This document shows positions 6,189-15,244 of a stretch of 16,165 nt of DNA, one piece after another; the first letter of the stretch is position 1; each line of letters starts with the position of its first letter. A program made the translations under genes and the position numbers. Source of the stretch: Rickettsiaceae bacterium (GTDB taxonomy: Bacteria > Pseudomonadota > Alphaproteobacteria > Rickettsiales > Rickettsiaceae); NCBI GenBank assembly GCA_021741085.1, contig JAIOYM010000021.1, forward strand, positions 1-16,165, read 5' to 3'. The notes below the pieces were generated by a model. It did no database searches, had not been told where the DNA came from, and saw only the letters and a list, made by a program, of their open reading frames with translations.

Positions 6189-9100
6189 TGAAAATATTGT
6201 AATACGAAATCCTCTAGAGAGCTACTCTATATCAGTGTTTGAAGGAAGTCAAGACATTCTGTTGCTTTACCCTCAAAGCGTTATGGCTAAAGACATTTGG
6301 AGGCAATTGAAATTTTTTGTTGAAGTAGAAAAATTTAGTATTTATTTTTTACCAGACTTAAATTTTATTACACAAAATCACTCTACTTTGAAAAATCTTA
6401 GTACCATAAGATATAATTTATTACAAAATATTGCTTCAGATAATTCACCTAAAATAATAGTAACTACTTTTAGTAATTTATTTTGTAAAATACCGCAAAA
6501 AACTGCTTTTGCTAATAATAATCTATTATTTTCATTGGGACAAAAAATTAATATTGTCAAAGCAGCAAAGACCTTGGCACAATTTGGCTATTATAAAAAT
6601 GATGTAATAACTACATGTGGAGAATTTGCTATCCGTGGAGACATTATAGACGTATATTCTGTAAATAATGCGTACAGAATTAACATAGAATGGGATGAGA
6701 TTAAAAATATAAAAATCATTGATCCCGTAAGTCAACTATCTCAAGACAACGTAGATAAAATAATTCTACAAGACATTAATTATGTTACGCCAGAAAAAAT
6801 TGAATTTGCTAAAATAAAATTATTGCAGCTTTTTGGTTATGGAATAAAGGAACATAATATTTTTAAAAAATTACAACAAGGTAACCTAGCAGCTGAGCTT
6901 TTTTATCCTCTATTATCTTTATTTTATGATACTACGGAAAATATTATTTCATATTTAAATACGCCATTAATAGTTACTTCAAAATTATACAAACAAAATC
7001 TCAATCAAATTTATTCAGAAATATCTAAGGGCTACCAACCTACTAGATTTTTACTTAATCAAGATAGTATTTTTTTTAACATTGAAGATGTTAATCAACT
7101 TTTACAACAATACAAAATAACTCCAATAGAAAGATCGGAAGCAAATAGCCTCAAGAGCTCAATTACAAGATTATATCTAGAACATGGTGAGTCTAGCAGC
7201 TCGATAATTAAAGAACTATGTAATGGTAATAAAGACAAAAAACTCATATTTTGTGCAAATGATAAAGAATACATGAATACAGCTAAAACTGAGTTGTTTC
7301 ACGAAGATAAGAATCTTCAAGAGATAGAGCATATAAGTGAGGCAAAAGCTGGACAAATAAATTTAGTGAATATTGCAATACAAGAAAGTTGTTTATTAGA
7401 TAATAAATATATTGTGCTTTCTGCAAAAGATTTTCTAACAGAACCAAATGTCACCGATACAGATAGTTATAGTAATTTTCGTAGACTGCAAAATGTATTA
7501 GCTGAAATAGATACCCTAAAAGAAAATGACCTTGTAGTTCATAAAAAACATGGTATAGGTAGATATTTAAAAATAGAATCCGTCTCAGCTTACGGTTTTT
7601 TACATGATTGTATTAAGATAAAATATGATGGTGATGATGTATTATATGTCCCTGTAGAAAATATAAATGCCATCAAGAAATATGGTATAACAGACGCAAC
7701 ATTAGATAAATTAGGCTCTGTAATTTGGCAGAAACGGAGTAATATCCAACGCGAACTTATAGGTGAACTTGCAAAAGAATTAGTAAAAATTGCAGCAGAA
7801 AGAAAGTTGCTATTTGTTGAAAATATGGAAGTAAATGAGGAGCTTTATACAAAATTCTGTAAGGCCTTCCCTTATAGATTAACTCAAGATCAAGTAAAAG
7901 CTATAGAAGACATAAAAAGCGATCTTTCAGCTGGTAGATTAATGGATAGACTTCTTTGTGGAGATGTGGGTTTTGGAAAAACCGAAGTGATTATGCATGC
8001 TTCTTTTTTTGTAAGTATAGGCAATGTATTCAAAAAAAGCCAAGTGGTAGTTTTGGTTCCTACAATGACCTTGGTAAGACAACATTACAAAAGTTTTTGT
8101 AAAAGATTTGAAGGATTGGATATAAATATAGTTCAGCTATCAAGATTAGTTGACAAAAAAGAAGTAGCTGCAAATAAGCTAAAAATAGCTGATGGCACGG
8201 CTGATATTATTATAGGAACACACGCCCTACTCGCTGATAATATTTCTTTTTGCAATTTAGGTTTGCTGATAGTTGATGAAGAACAAAGTTTTGGTGTAAA
8301 ACAAAAAGAGAAATTAAAACAATTTAGTAAGGAACTACATTCCCTTAGCGTTTCAGCGACACCAATACCAAGAACGCTACAAATATCTATTGCTGGTATA
8401 AAAGATCTTAGCTTAATCGCTACAGCTCCAGTAAATAGGATGCCTATAAAAACTATAACGGATAGTTATAATGAGGATCTTGTGAAGGCTGCACTGCTTG
8501 AAGAAAAACAGAGGGGTGGGGTTAGTTTTTACGTATGTCCAAGAATAGAGTATTTAGAAATAAAAAAACAAGAACTTAATAAGTTGGTACCACAATTATC
8601 TCTAAAAATGTTACATGGTAAAATGAAACCAACTGAGATAGAGGAAACATTAAACGATTTTTATGAGAACAAATATGATATTTTGCTTTCTACTAACATA
8701 ATTGAATCCGGACTTGATGTACAAAATGCCAATACTATAATTATTGACAAAGTAGAGCTATTAGGTTTAAGTCAGCTTTATCAACTTCGTGGTAGAATTG
8801 GTAGAGGAAATATACAAGGTTATGCCTATTTATTATTTAGCTCTGAAGCGCAACTTACGGAAAATGCGATTCGTAGGGTTGAAGTTATGCAAAATATCGA
8901 CTATCTAGGGGCTGGTTTTACAATAGCTAATCACGACATGGATATAAGAGGATTTGGTAATATTTTGGGTAAAGAACAAGCTGGGCATATAAAGGATGTA
9001 GGAGTTGGGCTTTATCAAGAAATGTTAGATGAGGCTATTTTAGAAGTGCAAAACAAACAACAAACTCAAGATGTTAGCACAGACGATATCTCTATCGGTA

Positions 9101-9519
9101 TTGCATTGCCAATTTACGTACCAGAAATTTATATCTCTAACCAGTCAATTAGATTAGCCATATATCAAAGATTGGGAGCTTTACGTTCTGAAAATGAAAT
9201 TACCAAATTTGTATCCGAAATGATAGACAGATTTGGTCCTATTCCCAATGAAATGAATAATTTAATAGAAATACTTAGAATAAAGCACACATGCAAAAAT
9301 TTGGGTATAGTAAAATTAGATGCTGGGAGCAGCTTTTATAGTCTAAAATTAATTGATGGCTCTCCTTTAATCGATAAGTTACTTAAATTTAGCATTAAAT
9401 TTCCTAATAAAATACAAATTAAACCTGACAACAAGGTAATAATAAATAGTAATCTAAATGAAGCTGATTTAATAAAAAGGACAAAAGAATTTCTTTATAG
9501 GTTAAATTTTATCGAATAA
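6178..9519 (+). CDS. mfd: Transcription-repair coupling factor Mfd
   Basis: Mfd removes RNA polymerase stalled at DNA damage and recruits UvrA. The 1113 residues show the family order: an N-terminal UvrB-like region (about 1-330, with FAIRGDIIDVYSV), the RNA-polymerase-interacting CarD-like domain (about 450-510, DLVVHKKHGIGRY), a RecG-like helicase core with Walker A GDVGFGKT (595-602), the DEEQ box (700-703), SATPIPRTLQ, and QLRGRIGRG (about 868-876), and a C-terminal regulatory domain with IYQRLGALRSE and a FGPIPNEM segment. The length is near that of E. coli Mfd, and the frame is intact with no lost motif. The start ATG lies inside the last codons of sdhE, so translation is likely coupled. 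No ribosome-binding site is evident. Confidence 0.98.
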   Translation: MNTSENIVIRNPLESYSISVFEGSQDILLLYPQSVMAKDIWRQLKFFVEVEKFSIYFLPDLNFITQNHSTLKNLSTIRYNLLQNIASDNSPKIIVTTFSNLFCKIPQKTAFANNNLLFSLGQKINIVKAAKTLAQFGYYKNDVITTCGEFAIRGDIIDVYSVNNAYRINIEWDEIKNIKIIDPVSQLSQDNVDKIILQDINYVTPEKIEFAKIKLLQLFGYGIKEHNIFKKLQQGNLAAELFYPLLSLFYDTTENIISYLNTPLIVTSKLYKQNLNQIYSEISKGYQPTRFLLNQDSIFFNIEDVNQLLQQYKITPIERSEANSLKSSITRLYLEHGESSSSIIKELCNGNKDKKLIFCANDKEYMNTAKTELFHEDKNLQEIEHISEAKAGQINLVNIAIQESCLLDNKYIVLSAKDFLTEPNVTDTDSYSNFRRLQNVLAEIDTLKENDLVVHKKHGIGRYLKIESVSAYGFLHDCIKIKYDGDDVLYVPVENINAIKKYGITDATLDKLGSVIWQKRSNIQRELIGELAKELVKIAAERKLLFVENMEVNEELYTKFCKAFPYRLTQDQVKAIEDIKSDLSAGRLMDRLLCGDVGFGKTEVIMHASFFVSIGNVFKKSQVVVLVPTMTLVRQHYKSFCKRFEGLDINIVQLSRLVDKKEVAANKLKIADGTADIIIGTHALLADNISFCNLGLLIVDEEQSFGVKQKEKLKQFSKELHSLSVSATPIPRTLQISIAGIKDLSLIATAPVNRMPIKTITDSYNEDLVKAALLEEKQRGGVSFYVCPRIEYLEIKKQELNKLVPQLSLKMLHGKMKPTEIEETLNDFYENKYDILLSTNIIESGLDVQNANTIIIDKVELLGLSQLYQLRGRIGRGNIQGYAYLLFSSEAQLTENAIRRVEVMQNIDYLGAGFTIANHDMDIRGFGNILGKEQAGHIKDVGVGLYQEMLDEAILEVQNKQQTQDVSTDDISIGIALPIYVPEIYISNQSIRLAIYQRLGALRSENEITKFVSEMIDRFGPIPNEMNNLIEILRIKHTCKNLGIVKLDAGSSFYSLKLIDGSPLIDKLLKFSIKFPNKIQIKPDNKVIINSNLNEADLIKRTKEFLYRLNFIE

Positions 9520-9630
9520 TTTAAAGATTAAGCCCATAGAACAATCAATTGAAGCGTAAAGACAAAAAAGTCAGAGAATAAGCAAGATAATATTATTTTG
9601 CTGGATAGACATATATATAATTTAAAAAAG

Positions 9631-9659
9631 TTCACTGCTTTTTTAGGTTTTGCTATACT
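9631..9659 (+). promoter_or_regulatory. Extended -10 promoter of dnaB
   Basis: TTCACT (9631-9636) is 17 bases before TATACT (9654-9659), and TGC directly precedes the -10 box, giving an extended -10. The expected start near 9666 leaves about 47 bases of leader before the ATG at 9713. This rules out the earlier in-frame TTG at 9650, which lies inside the promoter. Confidence 0.6.
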
Positions 9660-9712
9660 ATATAGTAGCTAGTAAGTTACAAAATTATTTCTACAATATT
9701 TCAGCAGAATTT

Positions 9713-11134
9713 ATGTTAAAAAATGTCAAAGAATACAATCTCTACAACCATCGTGCTGAGCAGATTTTACTTGGCGCAGCTATAGTACACGGACATATCT
9801 TTGAAAAAATATCTGAATTTTTGCTGCCAGAACATTTTTATGAACAGTTGCATGGAGAAATTTACAAAGTAATAAGTAATTTATTCAATAAAAATATTAC
9901 TCCAACAGTTGAATTTATAGAGACAACCTTAAAAAATAATCAAAATTTACAGGAAGTAGGCGGTGCTGAATATTTATTTTCGCTTACAAAATTGGCGCTA
10001 ATAGAAATAGATCCCTATAGCCATGGGAAGCTTATTTACGAACTTGCTAAGAGACGTCATTTAATAGAGCTCGCTCATAAAATTGCTCTAAATGCATCAA
10101 ATGTTGATGTGGTTATGGATGCTGATCAACAAATTCAAGAAGCCGAAGGTGAGCTTTTTAAATTAGCATTTTCTGGTGGCTCAAAAAATGGATTTAGTAG
10201 CTTTGCAAAATCTTTGCAGCAATCCCTTGCAACAATGAATGCAGCTATGAAAAATCCTAGTCACATTAATGGTATTACAACTGGACTAGTAGATATGGAT
10301 AAAAAACTCGCTGGCTTTCAACCTTCAGATTTGGTGATAATAGCAGCAAGACCATCTATGGGGAAAACTGCTTTAGCTATAAATCTTGCCGTAAACGCTG
10401 CTTTAGCTAAATGTTATCGTGATTCCTCACGTAATCATACCGTAGGCTTTTTTTCTCTTGAAATGTCTTCCGAACAGCTTTCTACTCGTATACTTTCTAT
10501 GACTTCTGAAATAAATTCCACCAATTTAAAAACCGGTTTTATTAACGAAGAGAAATATAATATCATAAGGCAAATCTCTGAAGATATTTCTAAACTTAAC
10601 CTAATGATAGATGATACACCAGCTTTATCTATTTCTGCAATTAGAACAAGGGCACGTAGATTAAAACGCCAATTTGGGCTTGATATATTATTTATAGATT
10701 ATTTACAACTTATACGCCCTACTACCAATAGTGATAACAGAGTTCTAGAAATTTCTGAAATTACTCAAGGGCTAAAAGCTTTAGCGAAAGAACTTGATAT
10801 TCCAATTATAGCTTTATCTCAGCTATCCAGAGCTGTGGAACAGAGGGTCGACAAAAGACCTTTACTTTCAGACCTAAGAGAATCGGGCTCCATAGAACAA
10901 GATGCAGATATTGTGATGTTTATTTATAGAGAAGAATATTACCTGAGTAGGTCTAGCCCATCTAACGCAAAAAACGCTAAAGAAGTTATAATGCTACAGG
11001 AAAAAGCAACCGAGGTTAAAAATAAAGCTGAGGTTATAGTAGCAAAACACAGAAATGGACCAATTGGAGAGGTATCTTTGCACTACAATAATGATCTAGG
11101 GAAATTTTCTAATTTAACTAATAAATGGAATTAA
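9713..11134 (+). CDS. dnaB: Replicative DNA helicase DnaB
   Basis: DnaB is the hexameric helicase that unwinds DNA ahead of the replication fork. From ATG 9713 the protein has 473 residues: an N-terminal helical domain opening NHRAEQILLGAA, a linker, and a RecA-like motor with Walker A RPSMGKTALA (Lys218), FFSLEMSSEQL, Walker B DILFIDYLQL (Asp329), SQLSRAVEQR, and the arginine-finger region KRPLLSDLRESGSIEQDAD. A longer reading from TTG 9650 would add 21 residues but starts within the promoter, so the ATG is preferred. No intein or frameshift is seen. It is a single-gene unit after mfd, followed by a likely terminator at 11147. Confidence 0.98.
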   Translation: MLKNVKEYNLYNHRAEQILLGAAIVHGHIFEKISEFLLPEHFYEQLHGEIYKVISNLFNKNITPTVEFIETTLKNNQNLQEVGGAEYLFSLTKLALIEIDPYSHGKLIYELAKRRHLIELAHKIALNASNVDVVMDADQQIQEAEGELFKLAFSGGSKNGFSSFAKSLQQSLATMNAAMKNPSHINGITTGLVDMDKKLAGFQPSDLVIIAARPSMGKTALAINLAVNAALAKCYRDSSRNHTVGFFSLEMSSEQLSTRILSMTSEINSTNLKTGFINEEKYNIIRQISEDISKLNLMIDDTPALSISAIRTRARRLKRQFGLDILFIDYLQLIRPTTNSDNRVLEISEITQGLKALAKELDIPIIALSQLSRAVEQRVDKRPLLSDLRESGSIEQDADIVMFIYREEYYLSRSSPSNAKNAKEVIMLQEKATEVKNKAEVIVAKHRNGPIGEVSLHYNNDLGKFSNLTNKWN

Positions 11135-11146
11135 CTTACTGATATT

Positions 11147-11170
11147 AGTTAAGCCTTTTAACTTTTTATT
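11147..11170 (+). terminator. Probable rho-independent terminator after dnaB
   Basis: A perfect six-pair stem AGTTAA/TTAACT with loop GCCTT is followed by TTTTATT. The stem is AT-rich and thus weak, but position (13 bases after the stop) and U-run fit. A third TTAACT at 11131-11136 could pair with the same arm as an alternative fold. Confidence 0.45.
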
Positions 11171-11233
11171 TATAGAAATGTTATGAATAGATAGTAAATA
11201 TTTGTTGTACTAATACAGAATTTTTTGCTAGCA

Positions 11234-11239
11234 TATAAT
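11234..11239 (+). promoter_or_regulatory. Possible -10 box of the lipocalin gene
   Basis: A perfect TATAAT lies 84 bases before the lipocalin ATG. No good -35 box stands at 16-18 bases upstream (TTGTAC is 23 bases away), so this is only a suggestion. Confidence 0.25.
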
Positions 11240-11322
11240 TTGTATTCATCGTGAATAAAATGCACAAAACGAAGTTTGAAGATTTTTTTGTTGCTATTAA
11301 ATAAGTTTAGAAAAATATTTTT

Positions 11323-11877
11323 ATGTCAAAAAACCTACTAATTTGCGTATCTTGTATTTTATGGTTTTTTACAAAACCAATTTTCTCTACCCAAAAAGCC
11401 CTTGAAACCGTTCCTTATGTGTCTTTAACCAAATATTTAGGTAAATGGTATGAGGTTGCTAAATTACCAAATAGCTTTCAAAATAAATGCCAATATAACA
11501 CTACTGCTAACTACTCTTTAATTACAGGTGAAGATTTAAAAGTTGTTAACGAATGTCGTGCTAAAGAGGTTGGCGCAGAAGAAAAAATTTATAAAGCTGA
11601 AGGCACAGCTTGGGTTGTTGATAAAATTTCAAATTCTAAACTTAAAGTAAGTTTTGTGCCTTTCCTGCATAAACTTCATTTTTGGGGTGGCGATTATTGG
11701 ATAATAGAATTAGCTAGTGATTATTCTTATGCAGTAGTAGGATCCAAAGATCGTAAATATTTATGGATACTTGCTAGAACACCTACTTTACCTGATCAAT
11801 TGTATGATTCGATAATATCAAAAATTAAAACAAAGGGGTTTAACGTAGAAAAAATAGAAAAAAGCATTCAAAAATAA
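11323..11877 (+). CDS. Secreted bacterial lipocalin (Blc-like)
   Basis: Lipocalins are small beta-barrels that hold lipids, fatty acids or other hydrophobic ligands. The first conserved region GKWYEVAKLPNSFQNKC (residues 40-56) is clear, as are DYWIIELASDYSYAVVG (124-140) and KYLWILARTP (145-154); these match E. coli Blc and eukaryotic apolipoprotein D relatives. Cys56 and Cys78 are likely to form a disulfide. Residues 1-22 form a Sec signal peptide (charged start, hydrophobic core), but there is no lipobox cysteine at the cleavage site, unlike lipoprotein Blc, so a soluble periplasmic or secreted form is expected. At 184 residues it is of normal size. It stands alone between dnaB and IS debris. 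Confidence 0.92.
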   Translation: MSKNLLICVSCILWFFTKPIFSTQKALETVPYVSLTKYLGKWYEVAKLPNSFQNKCQYNTTANYSLITGEDLKVVNECRAKEVGAEEKIYKAEGTAWVVDKISNSKLKVSFVPFLHKLHFWGGDYWIIELASDYSYAVVGSKDRKYLWILARTPTLPDQLYDSIISKIKTKGFNVEKIEKSIQK

Positions 11878-11960
11878 CAATTGAAAAGGTTTGCTGACTT
11901 TATTAATTGTTGTAGGTGCTACCAAGTAGACGAACGAATATTATAAAAGTAAAACTAAAG

Positions 11961-12001
11961 TTGAAAATTCAAAAGTGAAGTGCAACATTGTTTTTGATAT
12001 A
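11961..12001. repeat. 41-base repeat, end of the IS630-type element
   Basis: These 41 bases are identical to 1010-1050 and in the same orientation. They include the inverted-repeat core TGAAGTGCAACATTG and lie eight bases beyond the transposase stop codon, so they mark the transposase-3' end of the IS. Identity ends exactly at 1050 / 12001. Confidence 0.75.
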
Positions 12002-12008
12002 TAGTAGT

Positions 12009-12404
12009 TTACAATGAAGTTTGTGTAGTAAAAAATGCATTTATAGCTTGGAATAAATTTTGAAAATCTTTAATTTTACTTCTGATCCAGCGTTTCATGT
12101 TTGCCCAAAATTTCTCTATAGGGTTTAAATCTGGAGAATAAGGTGGTAGAAAAATAAGCTTACAACCAACCGATTCTATCAGTTGTTTGTTTTTTTCTGA
12201 TTTATGGAAAGCAGCATTATCCATAATTACTACCTGCCCAAATTTCAGCTCTTTTATCAAAAATTGTTCCACCCAACCCTCGAATAAGCTTTTATCACAA
12301 GTGCCATTGAAAACCATAGGCGCGATAGGTTTATTGTTAACATAACCAGCTATGATATTGGTGCGTTGATAATATTTTCCACTTTTTTTAGCATGAAGTA
12401 TAGC
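12009..12404 (-). pseudogene. IS630-family transposase, 5'-truncated remnant
   Basis: The C-terminal half of a DDE transposase of the IS630/Tc1 type. Readable marks are SGKYYQRTNIIAGYV, VVIMDNAAFHKS with the second catalytic Asp, and LPPYSPDLNPIEKFWANMKR with the catalytic Glu. The frame opens after a stop at plus-strand 12405-12407 with no start codon until Met at 12317; the N-terminal helix-turn-helix and the first catalytic Asp are missing, so it cannot be active. No matching inverted repeat for the other IS end is visible up to 12640, so the 5' half of the element has been lost. The 3' end borders the repeat at 11961-12001. Confidence 0.85.
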
Positions 12405-12639
12405 TTAACTCAAAAAGCTAGTGACGGTTTTAAAGTCGCAACAAAAGGCCTGCCAAAAATCAAAAAAATTACGCTGCTTGTTTTATGTTGCAACCAGGCT
12501 CATTATAAGTTATTGCCTTCATGACTTGTTGCTCTTTATGAAAATTGATGTTATTTACATTACAACAATTTGCCCCGTCTCTATCTTCTTAATCGTTCTT
12601 TGTGTCACTAAGCACTAATTAAAATGCTATGCGTTACTT
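12405..12639. other. Non-coding or degraded spacer between IS remnant and symporter gene
   Basis: No supported gene. A 65-codon plus-strand frame here has no family resemblance. On the minus strand, short fragments with protein-like texture occur, for example VTQRTIKKIETGQIVVM ending in a stop near 12550, which recalls an XRE-type helix-turn-helix, and MKAITYNEPG, which recalls the start of zinc alcohol dehydrogenases. Both are too short to call and may be debris or chance. Confidence 0.4.
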
Positions 12640-13878
12640 TTAAGCCTCAGTATCAGAAGAATGGTAGTATTTTGACTCATCTAGTGAACCTTCAGAATGG
12701 TCAATAATCAATGTTATTGTAGCATCTCCAGTTATATTGATTGTTGTACGAAGCATATCAAGAATCCTATCAACACCAGCAAGTATAGCCACGCCTTCTA
12801 TAGGAATATTTACAGAAGATAAAACCATAGGCATCATTATTAATGATGCTCCTGGTAAACCAGCTCCGCCTATAGATCCAAAAGTTGAAGTAAGCATTAT
12901 TACCAAATAATCATGTATAGTTAAGTCAATGCCGTACATTTGAGCGAAAAATATTGTAGTCAATCCTAAGTTAATAGCAAAACCATCCATGTTAATCGAA
13001 GCACCTAGGGGTAAAATAAAAGATGCGCTGGAATCGGAAACCCCTAATTTATCTCTACATACACTCATCGTGGTAGACAAAGCCGCTTTACTACTACTAG
13101 TAGAGAAAGCTAGAGCTTGATACTCTATACTTTTTTTATAAAACGGTATAGGTGAAATTCTACAAAAAATCATTATTAGTAAACCAAAAATAAGATATTG
13201 GCAGAACATAGCCACTACAACAGCCATTACTAATTTTGATAAACTCAATAAAATCATAAGACCTTGTGTACCTACAACCCATGCGGTTAAAGCAAAAGCT
13301 GCATAGGGAGAAAGTAGTATAATAATAGAAATCATTTTAAAGATGATCTTGGTTATCATCTGTATAGAGTTCTTTATATTACCAACATTAGAACCCATTT
13401 TAACTATTGTTATTGCTGTAAAAAGAGCCATGAAGACTACCTGCAACAAAGTGCCATTTACAAAAACACCGACAGCATTGTCTGGTACCATGTCTACAAA
13501 AAAATCAATTATATTGAAATCTTTTTTTGCTTCAGCCAAAGGAGGATGATCATGAAAACTTATTTTTATACCGACCCCTGGTTCTAATATATGTCCTATA
13601 GTGATGCCAAAAATAATTGCAAAACAAGTAGTGCCCAAAAATGCTAAAGTTGCCTTTATACCAACGCGACCTAAGTGAGATGGATCACTCATGTTGGTTA
13701 TACCACTAACGAGAGAGAAGAATATCAATGGTTTTATAACCATCTGCAATAATCTTAAAAAGATTGTGCCTACGGGTAGTAAATAACTTACGTGTTTTGG
13801 AAAACAAGCCCCAAAAATCACTCCTAATACAAGCCCTAGGGTAACTTTATGCCATAATTGCCATTTTTTAAAAAACAT
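12640..13878 (-). CDS. gltP: Dicarboxylate/amino acid:cation symporter (DAACS family)
   Basis: An inner-membrane symporter of the glutamate/aspartate/C4-dicarboxylate type, importing acidic substrates with protons or sodium. The 412 residues contain the family's hydrophobic segments and signature loops: the serine-rich hairpin STSSSKAALSTTM (HP1), LPLGASINMDG (TM7), GSIGGAGLPGASLIMM (HP2) and DRILDMLRTTINITGD (TM8). In TM8 the Asp, Arg, Thr, Asn and final Asp that bind substrate and cation in archaeal GltPh are all kept; the arginine indicates an acidic substrate. HP1 has Lys-Ala in place of the more usual Ala/Gly-Thr-Leu-Pro. For an intracellular bacterium, host glutamate or dicarboxylates are the likely cargo. 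It follows frr by 64 bases and may share its transcript. The symbol is by family resemblance; DctA-like activity is possible. Confidence 0.92.
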   Translation of the reverse strand: MFFKKWQLWHKVTLGLVLGVIFGACFPKHVSYLLPVGTIFLRLLQMVIKPLIFFSLVSGITNMSDPSHLGRVGIKATLAFLGTTCFAIIFGITIGHILEPGVGIKISFHDHPPLAEAKKDFNIIDFFVDMVPDNAVGVFVNGTLLQVVFMALFTAITIVKMGSNVGNIKNSIQMITKIIFKMISIIILLSPYAAFALTAWVVGTQGLMILLSLSKLVMAVVVAMFCQYLIFGLLIMIFCRISPIPFYKKSIEYQALAFSTSSSKAALSTTMSVCRDKLGVSDSSASFILPLGASINMDGFAINLGLTTIFFAQMYGIDLTIHDYLVIMLTSTFGSIGGAGLPGASLIMMPMVLSSVNIPIEGVAILAGVDRILDMLRTTINITGDATITLIIDHSEGSLDESKYYHSSDTEA

Positions 13879-13942
13879 TGTTAACCGATTTTTTTACTTT
13901 ACTTAACTTTAATTTTCGCTAGCCAAGAGCTTGCATGTATAT

Positions 13943-14503
13943 CTATACAGTCATAATTTCTTTTTCTTTAAGCTCTATTATTTTATCTATCTTTACGACA
14001 AACTCATCGGTAAGCTTTTGAATTTTTTCTTGCAATGAATGCATGGTATCTTCAGCTATTTCTTTGGCCTTCTCCATTTTTTTTATTAGCTCTATACCTT
14101 CTCTTCTAACATTACGTAATGATATCTTGGAGTTTTCGGCATATTTACTAGCAAGTTTTGCTAATTCTTTTCTACGCTCTTCAGTTAATGCTGGAATAGA
14201 AAGTCTTATTAACTGACCATCAGTATTTGGTGTAAGACCAAGATTCGCATCAGTAATAGCCTTTTCTACTGGTTTTACCATAGATTTATCCCAAAGCTGT
14301 ATAGTTAAAGTTTTAGCATCAGGGGAAGCTACTGTTCCTACCTGAGATATTGGCATTCTTGAGCCATAAGCTTCTACTGAAACAGGATCTAATAGATTAA
14401 CAGAAGCGCGACCAGTACGCAGACCTTTTAAATCATTTTCCAATACAGTTAAAGTTTTTGTCATTTTATCTTTTAAATCTGACATTAGCGACGATTCGTT
14501 CAT
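13943..14503 (-). CDS. frr: Ribosome recycling factor
   Basis: RRF splits the post-termination ribosome with EF-G. The 186 residues are the usual size and show the family core: a helical start, LRTGRASVNLLDPVSVEAYG (residues 28-47), QVGTVASPDAKTLTIQLWD, and the long three-helix bundle with LTEERRKELAK and ISLRNVRREG. An AAGGAG ribosome-binding site (plus-strand 14515-14520) lies 11 bases before the ATG, one of the few clear sites in the window. It follows pyrH by 23 bases, the near-universal pyrH-frr pair. Confidence 0.98.
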   Translation of the reverse strand: MNESSLMSDLKDKMTKTLTVLENDLKGLRTGRASVNLLDPVSVEAYGSRMPISQVGTVASPDAKTLTIQLWDKSMVKPVEKAITDANLGLTPNTDGQLIRLSIPALTEERRKELAKLASKYAENSKISLRNVRREGIELIKKMEKAKEIAEDTMHSLQEKIQKLTDEFVVKIDKIIELKEKEIMTV

Positions 14504-14526
14504 TGTGTAAGTATCTCCTTAAAATT

Positions 14527-15228
14527 TTATGAAATGGTAGTAAAAACCCCTTCTCCTTTTATTACTTTCATTATGTTGCCTTTTTGTCCCAAGGCAAATA
14601 CTTTAATGACTAAATTATTATCTTTTGCCAAAGAAATTGCTGGCATATCAATAATTCTTAAATTTTTTACTATTATATCTTCATATGAGATCTGACTAAA
14701 AAATTCTACATTATCTTTAAGCATAGGGTTATCAGAATAAACCCCCTCTACTTGAGTACCTTTTAGCATCAGTTCGCATTTCATTTCTATAGCTTTAAGA
14801 ACAGCTGACGTGTCTGTACTAAAAAATGGTGCGCCGATACCAGCTGTAAAAATAACAACATTCCCATTCTCTAATGCTAACAGAGCTTCTTTGTGGTCAT
14901 ATCCAGCACATACACCTTTTATTGGAAAAGAACTGAAAGTTACGGCTTTAATTCCTTGAGATTTCAAAACTGCTTCAACTAACAATCCATTAACGATTGT
15001 TGAGATCATACCGATATAATCTCCGTCTATTCTGTTTACGCCAAGACTGTTAACTTTACTGCCGCGATAGATATTACCACCACCAACTACTAAACAAATT
15101 TCCAGATTAGATTCAACTAGTTCTTTTATTTCTTCAGTTATTCTTAAAATTGTATTTGCATCATGTGCACTAGATGTTCCGCCCATTAAGGCTTCACCCG
15201 AAATTTTTAATAAAATCCTTTTATGCAT
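14527..15228 (-). CDS. pyrH: Uridylate kinase
   Basis: PyrH phosphorylates UMP to UDP with ATP in pyrimidine nucleotide synthesis and acts as a hexamer in the cytosol. The 233 residues show the amino acid kinase fold: RILLKISGEALMG at the start, VVGGGNIYRG (nucleotide-binding loop), GDYIGMISTIVNGL, TAGIGAPFFSTDTSAVLKA and LKGTQVEGVYSDNP. All signature loops are intact and the length is normal. It is the first gene of a pyrH-frr unit, possibly extending to the symporter; a 230-base spacer separates it from the membrane protein gene upstream. Confidence 0.98.
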   Translation of the reverse strand: MHKRILLKISGEALMGGTSSAHDANTILRITEEIKELVESNLEICLVVGGGNIYRGSKVNSLGVNRIDGDYIGMISTIVNGLLVEAVLKSQGIKAVTFSSFPIKGVCAGYDHKEALLALENGNVVIFTAGIGAPFFSTDTSAVLKAIEMKCELMLKGTQVEGVYSDNPMLKDNVEFFSQISYEDIIVKNLRIIDMPAISLAKDNNLVIKVFALGQKGNIMKVIKGEGVFTTIS

Positions 15229-15244
15229 TTTGTTATTTAGATAA

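Noticed and set aside
11876..11911. AACAATT/AATTGTT inverted repeat after the lipocalin as a terminator
   Set aside because: The loop is over 20 bases and no T-run follows.
12540..12600. Minus-strand fragment resembling an XRE helix-turn-helix (TQRTIKKIETGQI)
   Set aside because: Fewer than 20 residues, closed by stops on both sides; too short to separate from chance.
12421..12618. 65-codon plus-strand open frame
   Set aside because: No ribosome-binding site, no family match, odd composition, and it lies in IS debris.
13343..13549. 68-codon plus-strand frame inside the symporter gene
   Set aside because: Antisense shadow of a membrane protein gene.
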